This document shows, in pieces, positions 45,389 through 55,205 of a stretch of DNA of 64,000 bases. The notes under the pieces were generated by a model. The model saw only the letters and a list, made by a program, of their open reading frames with translations, made no database searches and was not told where the DNA came from. Made by a program: the position numbers and the translations under genes. How positions within the stretch are numbered: the stretch's first letter is position 1; the number at the start of each line of letters is the position of its first letter. This DNA comes from Bacteroidota bacterium (GTDB taxonomy: Bacteria; Bacteroidota; Bacteroidia; Chitinophagales; Saprospiraceae), in assembly GCA_024743405.1 (NCBI GenBank), contig JANSWP010000016.1:1-64000 (forward strand), read 5' to 3'.

Positions 45389-46234
45389 ATGAGTCAAATT
45401 AAAGCTGCTGACGTAAAAAAACTGCGCGATATGACTGGCGCAGGAATGATGGATTGTAAAAAAGCCTTAGTAGAAGCTGAAGGTGATTTTGACAAAGCCA
45501 TTGAAGAGTTACGTAAAAAAGGCCAAAAAATGTCAGATAAAAGAGCTGACCGTGAGGCAAAAGAAGGCGTGGTAATCGCAAAAACTTCTGGTAATAGAAA
45601 TAATGGTGTATTGGTACGTTTAAGCTGTGAAACAGACTTCGTTGCCAAAAATCAAGATTTTATATCTTTTGCAGATTCAATCGCAGAGCGTGCTTTACAA
45701 GAACGCCCAGCAACTAAAGAAGAGCTTTTGACCTTGTCTTTCGACAATGGAATGACAATCGGAGAGAAAGTGATTGAGCAAATTGGAGTGATTGGTGAGA
45801 AACTAGAAATTAGCCACTATTCAAAAATTGAAACGGAAGCTGGTAAAGGTCAAGTTTTGCCATATATCCATATGGGATACAGAGCAGGTGTTATCGTTGC
45901 TTTGAACTTGGAAGGACCTGATTATATTGAACCAGGTAAAAATGTGGCGATGCAAGTTGCGGCTATGCGTCCGGTTGCTTTGGATAAAGATGGTGTTGAT
46001 GAGACGACCATTGCCAAAGAAATTGAAATCGGAAAAGAGCAAGCAAGATTGGAAGGAAAACCAGAAGCAATTTTGGAAAAAATTGCAATGGGGAAATTGA
46101 ATAAATTCTTCAAAGAAAGAACTTTACTCAATCAACTTTACGTAAAAGATAGCAAAAAGACAGTAAGTGCTTACTTACAGAGTGTCAATAAAGACCTCAC
46201 AATTACCGAGTTCAAACACGTTGAATTAGGATAA
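45389..46234 (+). CDS. tsf: Elongation factor Ts
   Basis: 281 residues. The UBA-like N-terminal domain (AADVKKLRDMTGAGMMDCKK) and the core signature SCETDFVAKN, needed to displace GDP from EF-Tu, are intact, followed by the two-fold dimerisation regions and a C-terminal helix (ILEKIAMGKLNKFFKE). The gene ends the ribosomal operon and is followed after 18 bp by a strong terminator. Confidence 0.98.
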   Translation: MSQIKAADVKKLRDMTGAGMMDCKKALVEAEGDFDKAIEELRKKGQKMSDKRADREAKEGVVIAKTSGNRNNGVLVRLSCETDFVAKNQDFISFADSIAERALQERPATKEELLTLSFDNGMTIGEKVIEQIGVIGEKLEISHYSKIETEAGKGQVLPYIHMGYRAGVIVALNLEGPDYIEPGKNVAMQVAAMRPVALDKDGVDETTIAKEIEIGKEQARLEGKPEAILEKIAMGKLNKFFKERTLLNQLYVKDSKKTVSAYLQSVNKDLTITEFKHVELG

Positions 46235-46252
46235 ATCTTATATATATCTATT

Positions 46253-46284
46253 AAGGCGAATTTTTTAAATTCGCCTTTTTTTTG
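46253..46284 (+). terminator. Intrinsic terminator of the rplM-tsf operon
   Basis: AAGGCGAATTT (46253-46263) pairs with AAATTCGCCTT (46267-46277) around a 3-nt loop and is followed by a run of Ts to 46283. Confidence 0.95.
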
Positions 46285-46331
46285 GCCCACATCTATATGT
46301 TTAAATTCTTAGATTTAAATTCCATCCCCAA

Positions 46332-46496
46332 TAGACTTTATTCTAAAAGTATTATTGAGATAGAAGGTTTGGATTTTGACCTCAATCGAGAAACGCACGG
46401 AGCCTAATAGTCTTAGTTATTAAGGCGAGTACATGACGAAGAGTGAGGACAAAAGATTAAGTTCTAGCCATAGAATATTTTTTGGAATAAAGTCTA
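46332..46496. mobile_element. 165-bp inverted-repeat element, left copy
   Basis: TAGACTTTATTC (46332-46343) and GAATAAAGTCTA (46485-46496) are perfect 12-bp terminal inverted repeats. The first 120 bases match, inverted, the sequence at 50459-50583 (for example CAATCGAGAAACGCACG and AAGGCGAGTAC). It occupies most of the 316-bp gap between tsf and pyrH; no gene lies in it. Confidence 0.8.
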
Positions 46497-46550
46497 ATTA
46501 ACCTGGATACAATTTAAATTTTCGATTTTAAGCTCAGAATTATCAGTTTA

Positions 46551-47264
46551 ATGGCAATCAAATACAAAAGAGTCCTCTTAAAGTTAAGTGGTGAATCTTT
46601 GATGGGAGATCAAGGATTCGGTATTTCTCCAGAAATGTTAAACAATTATGCCCTTCAAATCCAAGAATTGGTAGAATTGGGTGTTGAGGTGGCCGTGGTT
46701 ATCGGTGGTGGTAATATTTTTAGAGGCTTACAGGCTTCCAAATCAGGTATAGAAAGGGTACAAGGTGATTATATGGGTATGATGGCTACAGTAATCAATG
46801 GAATGGCAATCCAGAGCTCTTTAGAAGCGATTGGTGTTTATTCCCGTTTGATTTCAGCAATTGAAATGAAGCAAATCGCCGAACCATATATCCGCCGTAG
46901 AGCCATTCGACACCTTGAGAAAAAACGTGTTATCATTTTCTCCGCAGGTACTGGAAGTCCTTACTTTACAACGGACTCTGCTGCTGCCTTGAGAGCCAAT
47001 GAAATCAACGCAGAAGTGATTTTAAAAGGAACTCGAGTGGATGGCGTTTACTCAGCTGATCCGGAAAAAGATCCTACAGCTCAAAAATTTGATACCATTT
47101 CTTTTGCAAAGGTAATCAGTATGGGCTTGAGTGTAATGGATATGACAGCCTTCACTCTTTGTCAAGAAAATAACCTACCAATCATCGTTTTTGATATCAA
47201 TGATCGCTCAAATTTGAAAAGAATTATTCAAGGAGAGCCCATTGGTACATTGGTCGAAGGTTAA
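46551..47264 (+). CDS. pyrH: Uridylate kinase (UMP kinase)
   Basis: 237 residues. [16 protein letters not shown] at the start, [11 protein letters not shown], the [16 protein letters not shown] block and [11 protein letters not shown]-type [14 protein letters not shown] with the [17 protein letters not shown] insertion identify the bacterial UMP kinase, which phosphorylates UMP with ATP as a hexamer. In many Bacteroidota it precedes frr; here the next gene is comF on the other strand, only 2 bp away. Confidence 0.97.
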   Translation: MAIKYKRVLLKLSGESLMGDQGFGISPEMLNNYALQIQELVELGVEVAVVIGGGNIFRGLQASKSGIERVQGDYMGMMATVINGMAIQSSLEAIGVYSRLISAIEMKQIAEPYIRRRAIRHLEKKRVIIFSAGTGSPYFTTDSAAALRANEINAEVILKGTRVDGVYSADPEKDPTAQKFDTISFAKVISMGLSVMDMTAFTLCQENNLPIIVFDINDRSNLKRIIQGEPIGTLVEG

Positions 47265-47266
47265 AT

Positions 47267-47971
47267 TTATACTTGTGCTATCGCAATGGTGAGGGCACTA
47301 ACTTTAGTGCCTTCCACCTTCAATATTTTCGAAGCACATGCTTCAATAGTTGCTCCAGTTGTTAAAACGTCATCGACTAAAAGAATATGCTTTCCTTTTA
47401 ACTCCTTACTTCTGTCTACTTCAAAAGCCTCTAACACATTTTTCATTCTTTCTTCTCGCGACTTTCTAGTTTGAGAATCCGAGTGAATATTTCGTTTTAA
47501 TGCATTAACTAATAAAGGGATACTTAATACTTCAGCCAATCCTTTCCCAAATTCTGTACTTTGATTGTAGCCACGCATCCTTTCCTTCTTCCAATGCAGT
47601 GGAACGGGGACGATCACATCCAAATTTTGAAAAAGTGGTGCATTCCTTAATTTAAAACCATACATCTTTCCAACTTCCACACCTACTTCCTTCTTCCCCT
47701 TATATTTTAAATTATAAATCAACCGTTGAGCTCTTCCTTTCTTTGAATAAAGAAATAGTGCTCCTCCCGCATTTAATTCCACTCGTCCCCATAGACGACG
47801 AGTAAATTCATTCTCCTTTTCTAAATGATGTTTTGTTTTTGGAAGTTTTATAATGCAATTCAAGCAGAAAATTTCGCCAGCAGATGGTGCATTATAGTTA
47901 CAGGCAAGACATAAATTTGGGTAAAAAAGATTAGAAAATCCTTCCCATAATTGTTGAATTTGGTTTTTCAT
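47267..47971 (-). CDS. ComF-family phosphoribosyltransferase-like protein
   Basis: 234 residues. An N-terminal zinc knuckle (NLCLACNYNAPSAGEIFCLNC) is followed by the phosphoribosyltransferase fold: YNLKYKGKKEVG, VPVPLHWKKERMRGYNQSTEFGKGL and the PRPP loop ILLVDDVLTTGATIEAC. ComF proteins take part in DNA uptake or recombination (with PriA in some bacteria); the enzymatic activity is generally uncertain. It converges with pyrH with 2 bp between stops and is separated from the upstream protease gene by a terminator. Confidence 0.92.
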   Translation of the reverse strand: MKNQIQQLWEGFSNLFYPNLCLACNYNAPSAGEIFCLNCIIKLPKTKHHLEKENEFTRRLWGRVELNAGGALFLYSKKGRAQRLIYNLKYKGKKEVGVEVGKMYGFKLRNAPLFQNLDVIVPVPLHWKKERMRGYNQSTEFGKGLAEVLSIPLLVNALKRNIHSDSQTRKSREERMKNVLEAFEVDRSKELKGKHILLVDDVLTTGATIEACASKILKVEGTKVSALTIAIAQV

Positions 47972-48317
47972 AGGGTACTTTTCGGATTAAAATAAATCAA
48001 AAATAACAAAATTCGGGCAAACCAAATAACCCATAAAAAGAAAAAACGCCTGCCTCGCAAAGCAAGACAGACGCATCAAAACAAAACGAAAAACCAACTT
48101 TAAACAAGTCTTTTATATATCTTATCAAACCACATAATTTTGATTTTTGTTGCAATCCGAATGTTAAAAAAATCTTAATACGTGGTAATTTACCTTCACT
48201 CTACGGTTAAAAATCAACGCCTAAATTTTCAATAAAAAATCATTCTAGGAAATTCCATTTATTTCAAAATAATATTCTAAATCAGCTTAAAATTGAAAAA
48301 TTTTCATTCAAATCTCA
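47972..48317. other. AT-rich intergenic region between degP and comF
   Basis: Besides the minus-strand terminator at 48040-48073, the 346-bp stretch holds AT-rich sequence that presumably contains the comF promoter and the 3' leader of the protease mRNA. No open frame, RNA or repeat was recognised. Confidence 0.4.
48040..48073 (-). terminator. Intrinsic terminator on the minus strand downstream of the DegP gene
   Basis: On the minus strand CGTCTGTCTTGC (48073-48062), loop TTT, then GCGAGGCAGGCG (48058-48047) pair throughout, with G-U wobbles, followed by six Ts. It lies about 240 bp after the protease stop and before the comF start. Confidence 0.75.
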
Positions 48318-49481
48318 TCAATATCTTGGCTCTGAAGCTTTCAACCTTACAGGAACATCTAATATTTTTCCTGAACGATTTATTTTTAAATTAACTGTTT
48401 CCCCAACTTTTGCGCTACCTAAAATTTCTAATAAGTCTGGAGTCGACCGAATTTTTTTTGCGTTTGCCTCCACAATAACATCATTTGGTAAAACGCCCGC
48501 GTATTGGGCAGCTCCTCGATCAACTACATTGTCAACTAACACTCCTTGAGAGATACTTAAATTGAGTTCACTAATATCCTCTTTGGTCAATTCTGCAATA
48601 TTTATGCCGAGAAAGCCACGCTCATAACTTCCATTTTCGATAATATCATCTACTATATTCGTTACAATATTTACGGGAATTGCAAATGAATAGCCTTGAA
48701 AATAACCAGTTTTTGTCGCAATGGCTGTATTTATACCCAATAGCTCTCCATTGACATCTACTAATGCCCCACCACTATTTCCGGGATTAACCGCAGCATC
48801 CGTCTGAATAAATGACTCTATCGCTAATTCATTTTGAGTTTGGATAATATCGATATCTCGACCTTTGGCACTGATAATTCCAGCAGTTACAGTCGAAGTC
48901 AAATCTAATGGATTTCCTACAGCTAAAACCCACTCTCCGATTCTCGCATCGTCAGAATTGGAAATTCTTAGGGTTTTCAAATCACCTGCCTCAATTTTTA
49001 AAACAGCTAAGTCGGATGCAGGGTAAGTGCCAATAATTTTCGCAGGAAACTTCCGATTGTCATAGGTGGTCACTTCAATTTCATCAGCAAATTCAACAAC
49101 ATGATTGTTTGTGATGATATATCCATCTTCAGAGTAGATTACCCCTGAGCCAGAACCTTGTTTTGGTGTGTTGTATGGATTACCAAAAAACAAATCATCG
49201 CCAAAAAATCTCAAAAATGGGTCATTTCCGCGATTGTCTCGTGCCATTTTTTCACTTTCTTTTGCAGATATATGAACGACAGCAGGCATCGCTTTTTCGG
49301 CTGCCTCCGTAAAATTGAATGGCGTATTCGTAAACTGAGGTTTTACGTTAACGTTGTTTACTTGCTTTGCAAAGGATCGATTTTCAAGATTTGAGTTGTT
49401 TTTATTCAAAAACTGAAACCCTGACAAAGTTATTATTCCTCCAAGAATAGCTGCGATAGTTAATGAAAATAATTGCTTCAT
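48318..49481 (-). CDS. DegP/HtrA-type periplasmic serine protease
   Basis: 387 residues with an N-terminal signal/anchor (LFSLTIAAILGGIITLSGF). The catalytic triad is H127 (TNNHVV), D157 (ASDLAVLKI) and S236 (NPGNSGGAL), giving a trypsin-like domain from about 60 to 270. A single PDZ domain follows (RGFLGINIAELTKEDISEL ... GVLPNDVIVEANAK). With one PDZ it resembles DegS more than DegP in length, but Bacteroidota proteins of this plan are usually called DegQ/HtrA. It probably degrades misfolded envelope proteins. Monocistronic. Confidence 0.95.
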   Translation of the reverse strand: MKQLFSLTIAAILGGIITLSGFQFLNKNNSNLENRSFAKQVNNVNVKPQFTNTPFNFTEAAEKAMPAVVHISAKESEKMARDNRGNDPFLRFFGDDLFFGNPYNTPKQGSGSGVIYSEDGYIITNNHVVEFADEIEVTTYDNRKFPAKIIGTYPASDLAVLKIEAGDLKTLRISNSDDARIGEWVLAVGNPLDLTSTVTAGIISAKGRDIDIIQTQNELAIESFIQTDAAVNPGNSGGALVDVNGELLGINTAIATKTGYFQGYSFAIPVNIVTNIVDDIIENGSYERGFLGINIAELTKEDISELNLSISQGVLVDNVVDRGAAQYAGVLPNDVIVEANAKKIRSTPDLLEILGSAKVGETVNLKINRSGKILDVPVRLKASEPRY

Positions 49482-49740
49482 GTTCTTGTTAATTTTTGGA
49501 AATGTATTGAAAAATTTGACTTGAAAAAAATCGTGATGTATCTTTCGCCAAATTAAACGAGAATCGGTCTATTGAGTTAATACCAAAAAACAGTTTAACT
49601 CGAAATTAACGCCTTCATTACCTTATTTATATTCCATTAACACGAAACAGCTAATAAATGTGTTAATGGTATTTTTTTTAGCCCGATAGATTTTTAGAAA
49701 TAACCAAATCCAAACCACCACTTTTACCAAATTACCCAGT

Positions 49741-50370
49741 ATGAAAACAGCATATGAACTCTTATCCCTAACTAAATCGCACCTCGTTAGAAAGATTAAT
49801 TTACCAATGGAGGCGACAACTATTGAAACGATAATACAGCCAGAGACGGAAATAGAGAAAAAAATTCTTAAGGATACTACCTTCCGAAAAGGGCTGATGT
49901 GGGGACAACCTCGATATGGACATCCAGAAGGTAAAATTTTATTTCATATCCATGATGTTTTCGAAAATATTGAAAAATTAAAAGTGGATGGTGAAACTCG
50001 CCGGAAGCTAAGACTAATAGCACTTGTTCATGACACCTTCAAATTTGACGAGCATAAAGGCTATCCAAGAGATTGGTCAAAACATCATAGCATATTAGCC
50101 AGACAATTTTTTGAAAGTTATTCGTCTGAAAAAGATATATTAGATATCATTGAATTACATGACGAAGCCTATTATTCTTGGAGGATGATTGCGCTTTATG
50201 GAAGAGAAGAAGAAGGCGAAAAACGGCTTGAAAAACTTCTTTATAAACTAGGTGATAATCTCCAATTATATTATCTATTCTTCAAATGCGATACTCAAAC
50301 TGGAGATAAAATTCAAGCTCCCTTGAAATGGTTTGAAGAGACAATCCAAGGTATTGAGATCATTTTATAA
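49741..50370 (+). CDS. HD-fold family protein
   Basis: 209 residues; an internal ATG at codon 23 (MEATTIETII) is an alternative start. HIHDVFENIEKL, LIALVHDTFKFDEHKG and ILDIIELHDEAYYSW supply the His/Asp residues of an HD-type phosphohydrolase (H...HD...H/D). The insert DEHKGYPRDWSKHHSILARQFF is family-typical. Substrate unknown; it is not closely related to the HD protein at 22185. It stands alone, downstream of a 259-bp spacer with no other gene and divergent from the protease gene. Confidence 0.8.
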   Translation: MKTAYELLSLTKSHLVRKINLPMEATTIETIIQPETEIEKKILKDTTFRKGLMWGQPRYGHPEGKILFHIHDVFENIEKLKVDGETRRKLRLIALVHDTFKFDEHKGYPRDWSKHHSILARQFFESYSSEKDILDIIELHDEAYYSWRMIALYGREEEGEKRLEKLLYKLGDNLQLYYLFFKCDTQTGDKIQAPLKWFEETIQGIEIIL

Positions 50371-50973
50371 ACGATTTTTCCAAAAACCTTCACAAACAAA
50401 ATAGCTCGCTCAATTGATAAGTAATGAGAGCCAATTAATCGGGTTATTTATAGATGTCTTTTGGCATCACTCTTCGTCACGTACTCGCCTTAAGAACTAA
50501 GATTATTAGGCTACGTGCGTTTCTCGATTGCGGTCAAAATTCAAAACTTCTATCTCAATAATGCTTTTAGAATAAAGCCTAATATCTAGGATAATCTTCC
50601 TTGGTTATCTCTTTCTTTATATACTTCTCAAATGTAGATGCCACACCTTAGTGGTAAGTCAAAAAATCAAGAATAAACTTAGTAACGATTAAAGAAGAAG
50701 TCTTCTAAAGAATAAGATATTTTGTATTACAGAATACTTACTTATTATTTTCATTCCTTACCTTTAGAGGATGTATGAATTTTGATTTTGGCGATTTTTC
50801 GGCAAAAATAATTTTGAACAGCGTTATTTTTCTCCTCAAATTACCCGCATTTGACTGCGAAAAATGCCTCCTTCAAAATTATATTTCCTCAAAAAATCAC
50901 TCAAACACAAATTCCAAAAATACTCTTAGGGAATACTTATTTGTATGCGCTTTACCAAAACAAAACCAATAAA
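50371..50973. other. 603-bp intergenic region holding a repeat copy
   Basis: Apart from the repeat copy at 50459-50583, nothing coding or structured was recognised. The AT-rich part after 50600 should contain the promoter of the downstream operon. The upstream extension of the oxidoreductase frame (50851-50973) is not conserved-looking and is treated as leader. Confidence 0.45.
50459..50583. repeat. Right copy of the inverted-repeat element
   Basis: Read on the minus strand this matches 46332-46450 at roughly 85-90 % by eye, starting TTAGGCTTTATTCTAAAAGC and including CAATCGAGAAACGCACGTAG and TTAAGGCGAGTACGTGACG. The other terminal repeat seen on the left copy was not found, so this copy is truncated. 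The two copies face each other and flank the block pyrH-comF-degP-HD. Confidence 0.8.
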
Positions 50974-52320
50974 ATGAAAAATTCAAGACGATCTTTTCTT
51001 AAGAAATCAGCCCTCGCCGCTGGTATGGGTACTGCCTTTTTTATGCCTTTAGAAGCAATAGCCGCTCAGCGAAAAAAAATTTCTGCCAACGAGAAAATCC
51101 ATTTTGGAGTTATTGGAATTAATGGAATGGGATGGGCTAATTTGAAAAATCATCTCAAAATCAATGAAGTAGAATGTATCGCCATTGCGGATGTTGACCA
51201 ACATGTTTTGGATGTTCGATCCGGCGAGATTGAAGCTATTCAAGGGAAAAAACCAACTATTTATAAAGATTATCGAAAACTCCTCGAAGACAAAGATATC
51301 GATGCTGTGATTATCGGAACACCCGATCATTGGCATTGTTTGAATATGGTCGATGCTATGGCAGCAGGTAAGCACGTTTATGTCGAAAAGCCATTGGCAA
51401 ATTCCATTGAGGAATGTAATGTGATGATGGCTGCTGCCAAACGATATGGAAAAATTGTACAGGTAGGGCAATGGCAAAGAAGCGGAAGGCACTATCGCGA
51501 AGCAATAGACTTTGTACAATCAGGAAAAATTGGGAACATCCGTCTCGTCAAAGTTTGGGCTTATCAGGGATGGATGAAACCTATTGAAATTAAACCAGAT
51601 ACCACTCCACCTAAAGGGGTCGATTATGATATGTGGCTCGGTCCTGCCACGAAAAGAGCATTTAATCCAAATCGATTCCACTTCAATTTTCGCTGGTTTT
51701 GGGATTATGCTGGCGGACTAATGACTGACTGGGGAGTCCATGAAATTGATATTGCTCTTTATGCAATGAATGCAGTCGCACCAAAATCAGTTATGGCGTC
51801 TGGAGGGAAATTAGCTTATCCAAATGATGCTTCAGAAACGCCTGATACACTTCAAACCGTTTTTGAATATGACAATTTTAATATGCTTTGGGAACATGGT
51901 ACTGGCATTAATAATGGCAATTATGGAAGAACGGAAGGCATTGCTTTTATTGGAAATTTAGGAACCGTCGTATTAAATCGGCAAGGTTGGGAACTCATTC
52001 CCGAATGGGAATGGAGGGATGGCGCAAATTATTATAAAATGGAAGCCTTTCCTGAAAGGAAAAAAGGAAGTAATGAAAACTATGTCGAAGACCACGCCAG
52101 AAATTTTGTTGAAGCCATCCAAAAAAATGACGCTTCTATATTGAATTGTGGAATAGAATCAGGAAGTGTCGCCGCAATCAATGCTCATATGGGCAACATT
52201 GCATACAAGACTGGAAGAAAAATATACTGGGATAAAGCAAAAGGGTTGTTTAAAAATGACTCCGAAGCCAATGCAATGATTCGCTCGAATTATCAAAATG
52301 GGTGGGTATTGCCCAAATAG
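50974..52320 (+). CDS. Tat-exported Gfo/Idh/MocA-family oxidoreductase
   Basis: 448 residues from the ATG at 50974, chosen because it begins a twin-arginine signal (NSRRSFLKKSALAAGMG); the frame extends 41 codons upstream without a signal. The NAD(P)-binding fold is HFGVIGINGMGWANL, with AIADVD, the substrate-proximal HVYVEKPLANSIEEC and a Rossmann end; the alpha/beta domain has GGLMTDWGVHEIDIALY. Such secreted oxidoreductases act on sugars or glycans with a tightly bound cofactor. It opens the four-gene operon, 57 bp before the DUF1549/1553 gene. Confidence 0.93.
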   Translation: MKNSRRSFLKKSALAAGMGTAFFMPLEAIAAQRKKISANEKIHFGVIGINGMGWANLKNHLKINEVECIAIADVDQHVLDVRSGEIEAIQGKKPTIYKDYRKLLEDKDIDAVIIGTPDHWHCLNMVDAMAAGKHVYVEKPLANSIEECNVMMAAAKRYGKIVQVGQWQRSGRHYREAIDFVQSGKIGNIRLVKVWAYQGWMKPIEIKPDTTPPKGVDYDMWLGPATKRAFNPNRFHFNFRWFWDYAGGLMTDWGVHEIDIALYAMNAVAPKSVMASGGKLAYPNDASETPDTLQTVFEYDNFNMLWEHGTGINNGNYGRTEGIAFIGNLGTVVLNRQGWELIPEWEWRDGANYYKMEAFPERKKGSNENYVEDHARNFVEAIQKNDASILNCGIESGSVAAINAHMGNIAYKTGRKIYWDKAKGLFKNDSEANAMIRSNYQNGWVLPK

Positions 52321-52377
52321 AAGTCGATTATTTTCTAGTATTCAAGACAATTAAAATAGGAGGAACCTCCGCATATA

Positions 52378-55185
52378 ATGTATTTCACTCAACAATATAA
52401 CCTCTTTCTTATTGGAATTTCTGTACTCCTCATTGGTTTAGCTTCTTGTTCTGAATCATTTAGGAATGAAAAGGCAATTAGTTTTAGTCAAGACGTCAAA
52501 CCCATCTTAAATAAGCATTGCCTTGCCTGCCATGGAGGTATCAAGAAATCAGGAGAGTACAGTTTACTTTTTGAAGACGAAGCGCTTGGCATAGCAGAAT
52601 CGGGCACGCGGGTCATTCTCCCTGGCGATTCAAGAAATAGTGAATTCATTAAACGCATTATCCATAAAGATCCTGATACGCGTATGCCATTAGATGCGCC
52701 TCCGCTTTCTCAACAAGAAATTTCTACGTTAACAAGGTGGATCGACCAAGGTGCAAAATGGGAAAAACATTGGGCTTATATTCCTCCAAATTCCTCTATT
52801 TCACCCACTAAAATGGATAATAAGTGGGTAAAAAATGATCTTGATTATTTCATTTTGAATCAACTTCAGCATCACGACTTATCCCCATCACAGGAGGCTA
52901 ACCGCAATACCCTAATTCGAAGATTGAGCCTTGATTTAATTGGTTTACCGCCAACTCCAAAGGAAGTTGATACTTTTATTAATGATACCTCTCCTGATGC
53001 TTATGAAAAGCTATTAGATCAATTGCTTGCCTCACCTCATTTTGGAGAACGTTGGGCAGCAATGTGGTTAGATTTGGCGCGTTACGCGGATACTAAAGGT
53101 TATGAAAAAGATCCTTACCGAAATATTTGGCGATTTCGGGATTGGGTCATCCAGGCATTTAACGAAGATATGCCTTTTGACCAATTCACAATTGAGCAAC
53201 TAGCAGGAGACCTGCTCTCAACACCTACTCAAGATCAACTAATTGCCACTGCTTTTCACAGGAATACCATGACAAATACAGAGGGAGGCACAGAAGATGA
53301 AGAATTTCGTGTTGCAGCCATTATTGATAGAGTGAATACTACAATGGAAGTTTGGCAAGGGACAACCATGAGCTGTGTTCAATGTCATAGTCATCCATAT
53401 GACCCGTTTCGACACGAAGAGTACTATGAAACCTTTGCCTTTTTCAATAATACTCAGGATGCAGATTTAGATAATGAAATACCCAATTTGGCAGTATATC
53501 CAGAAGAAACCATAAATGAAATTGAGGCGTTGTTTGAAGATATTCAAAAAATGGAACCGTCTATAAACATTGATCAAACTGCCTCCATTCCGACTCAAAT
53601 TAAGCAGGCGATTTTCCCAAGATTACATCCTAATTTTTGTGATGATTTTCATAATGTGCAATTTCACGGCGGGCGCTGGTTGAGTAATTGGACATTTAGG
53701 GTACAAGCTGGAGAACAAGGAAAATTCTATTTTAAGTTCGACAATATTGATATTAATGGTTTGGAGGCAATCTCCTATACTTGGTCTTCTACCGGGAGTG
53801 ATGCAACTATTGAATGTCGGTTAGATAGTATTGCAGGCACGAAAATTAATTCCTTAAAATGTGCAGCAACTAAACCTCCAGGATTAAAACATTTATGGCA
53901 AGATAAATTCAAAACTCAAAGAATCCGTATTTCACAGAATGAAAAGAAACTACTTTCGGGCAAACACGATTTGATTTTTGAAATTGTCAATACAACAGGA
54001 AAAATTCCAGAAGGAATTATTCTTTTATCTGAGATTGAATTGCACTATAAAAATCAAAAACCAGCGAATGCATCATTGAAAAAAGTACGGCAAAATTTAA
54101 TCGATACTCGAAAAGGACTAACCTATAGCCCCATCATGAAAGAAAAGAGTGCGGCGTTTGCACGAAAAACACAAGTTTTCGAAAGAGGGAACTTCCTAAC
54201 AAAAGGAAAAAAAGTAAAACCAAATGTACCAGATGAATTGCCCTCATTACCCAAAAATGAACCTGCCAATCGCCTCGCTTTCGCAAAATGGTTGGTTAGC
54301 AAAGAGAACCCACTTACAGCTAGAGTAATCGTTAATCGTTTTTGGGAACAAATTTTTGGTACTGGTCTCGTGGAAACGCTGGAAGATTTTGGAACACAAG
54401 GTATGAAGCCTTCACATCCTGAATTATTAGATTATTTGGCATTGAGGTTCATGAATGAACATAAATGGAGCGTGAAAGCATTACTTAGAGAAATCATGTT
54501 ATCCGCAACTTATCGTCAATCTTCAGAATCGACAGCTCTAAAATTAGAAAAAGACCCCTATAATCTACTATTGTCAAGAGGCGCTCGATATCGTTTGTCT
54601 GCCGAGCAAATCCGAGATCAAGCATTGGTGGTGAGTGGTTTATTACACGATACTATTGGTGGAAAAAGTGTTATGCCACCACAACCTGAAGGTATCTGGC
54701 AATCAGTTTACAGCGGTGAAAAATGGGTTACACCAAACGACCATTCCCGTTATCGCAGAGGACTTTATACTTTTTGGAAAAGGACTTCTCCTTATCCATC
54801 TATGATGAGTTTTGACAGCCCAAGCCGAGAGGTTTGTGTGAGTCGACGCATTCGAACAAATACACCATTGCAAGCATTGGTCACCATGAATGATCCTGTT
54901 TTCGTGGAAGCTGCACAAGCTTTAGGAAAAGAAATGAAAGAAAATGGAAAAGGAAATGTGGATCTCGGTATTAAAATAGGGTACAAAATAGCTTTAGGTA
55001 AAGAAGTGGATAAATCGACTTTGACCATATTAAAAAGATTGTACGAAAATGCGGAAATAGAATTGAGTCAACCAAAAGCAATAGAAACTTCAAACCCTGA
55101 AAAGGAGCCTGAATTTCCAATGACACCAATGACTGTAGTTGCCAATGCCATTTTGAATTTAGATAGCTTTGTGATGAGAGAGTAA
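52378..55185 (+). CDS. DUF1549/DUF1553 (PSD1) cytochrome c-type lipoprotein
   Basis: 935 residues, lipobox GLASC. Planctomycete-type cytochrome C domain at the N-terminus with heme site CLACH (48-52), then DUF1549 (RRLSLDLIGLPPTPKEVD, GERWAAMWLDLARYADTKGY) with a second CVQCH (333-337). A central beta-sandwich resembling a carbohydrate-binding domain (GRWLSNWTFRVQAG) follows, then DUF1553/PSD1 (NPLTARVIVNRFWEQIFGTGLVE, RRGLYTFWKRTSPYPSMMSFD, RTNTPLQALVTMNDPVF). The molecular role is unknown; it is almost always paired with a DUF1501 gene, as here, 20 bp downstream. Probably periplasmic or outer-membrane attached and electron-accepting. Confidence 0.92.
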   Translation: MYFTQQYNLFLIGISVLLIGLASCSESFRNEKAISFSQDVKPILNKHCLACHGGIKKSGEYSLLFEDEALGIAESGTRVILPGDSRNSEFIKRIIHKDPDTRMPLDAPPLSQQEISTLTRWIDQGAKWEKHWAYIPPNSSISPTKMDNKWVKNDLDYFILNQLQHHDLSPSQEANRNTLIRRLSLDLIGLPPTPKEVDTFINDTSPDAYEKLLDQLLASPHFGERWAAMWLDLARYADTKGYEKDPYRNIWRFRDWVIQAFNEDMPFDQFTIEQLAGDLLSTPTQDQLIATAFHRNTMTNTEGGTEDEEFRVAAIIDRVNTTMEVWQGTTMSCVQCHSHPYDPFRHEEYYETFAFFNNTQDADLDNEIPNLAVYPEETINEIEALFEDIQKMEPSINIDQTASIPTQIKQAIFPRLHPNFCDDFHNVQFHGGRWLSNWTFRVQAGEQGKFYFKFDNIDINGLEAISYTWSSTGSDATIECRLDSIAGTKINSLKCAATKPPGLKHLWQDKFKTQRIRISQNEKKLLSGKHDLIFEIVNTTGKIPEGIILLSEIELHYKNQKPANASLKKVRQNLIDTRKGLTYSPIMKEKSAAFARKTQVFERGNFLTKGKKVKPNVPDELPSLPKNEPANRLAFAKWLVSKENPLTARVIVNRFWEQIFGTGLVETLEDFGTQGMKPSHPELLDYLALRFMNEHKWSVKALLREIMLSATYRQSSESTALKLEKDPYNLLLSRGARYRLSAEQIRDQALVVSGLLHDTIGGKSVMPPQPEGIWQSVYSGEKWVTPNDHSRYRRGLYTFWKRTSPYPSMMSFDSPSREVCVSRRIRTNTPLQALVTMNDPVFVEAAQALGKEMKENGKGNVDLGIKIGYKIALGKEVDKSTLTILKRLYENAEIELSQPKAIETSNPEKEPEFPMTPMTVVANAILNLDSFVMRE

Positions 55186-55205
55186 ATAGACTTTACTCAT
55201 AAAAA

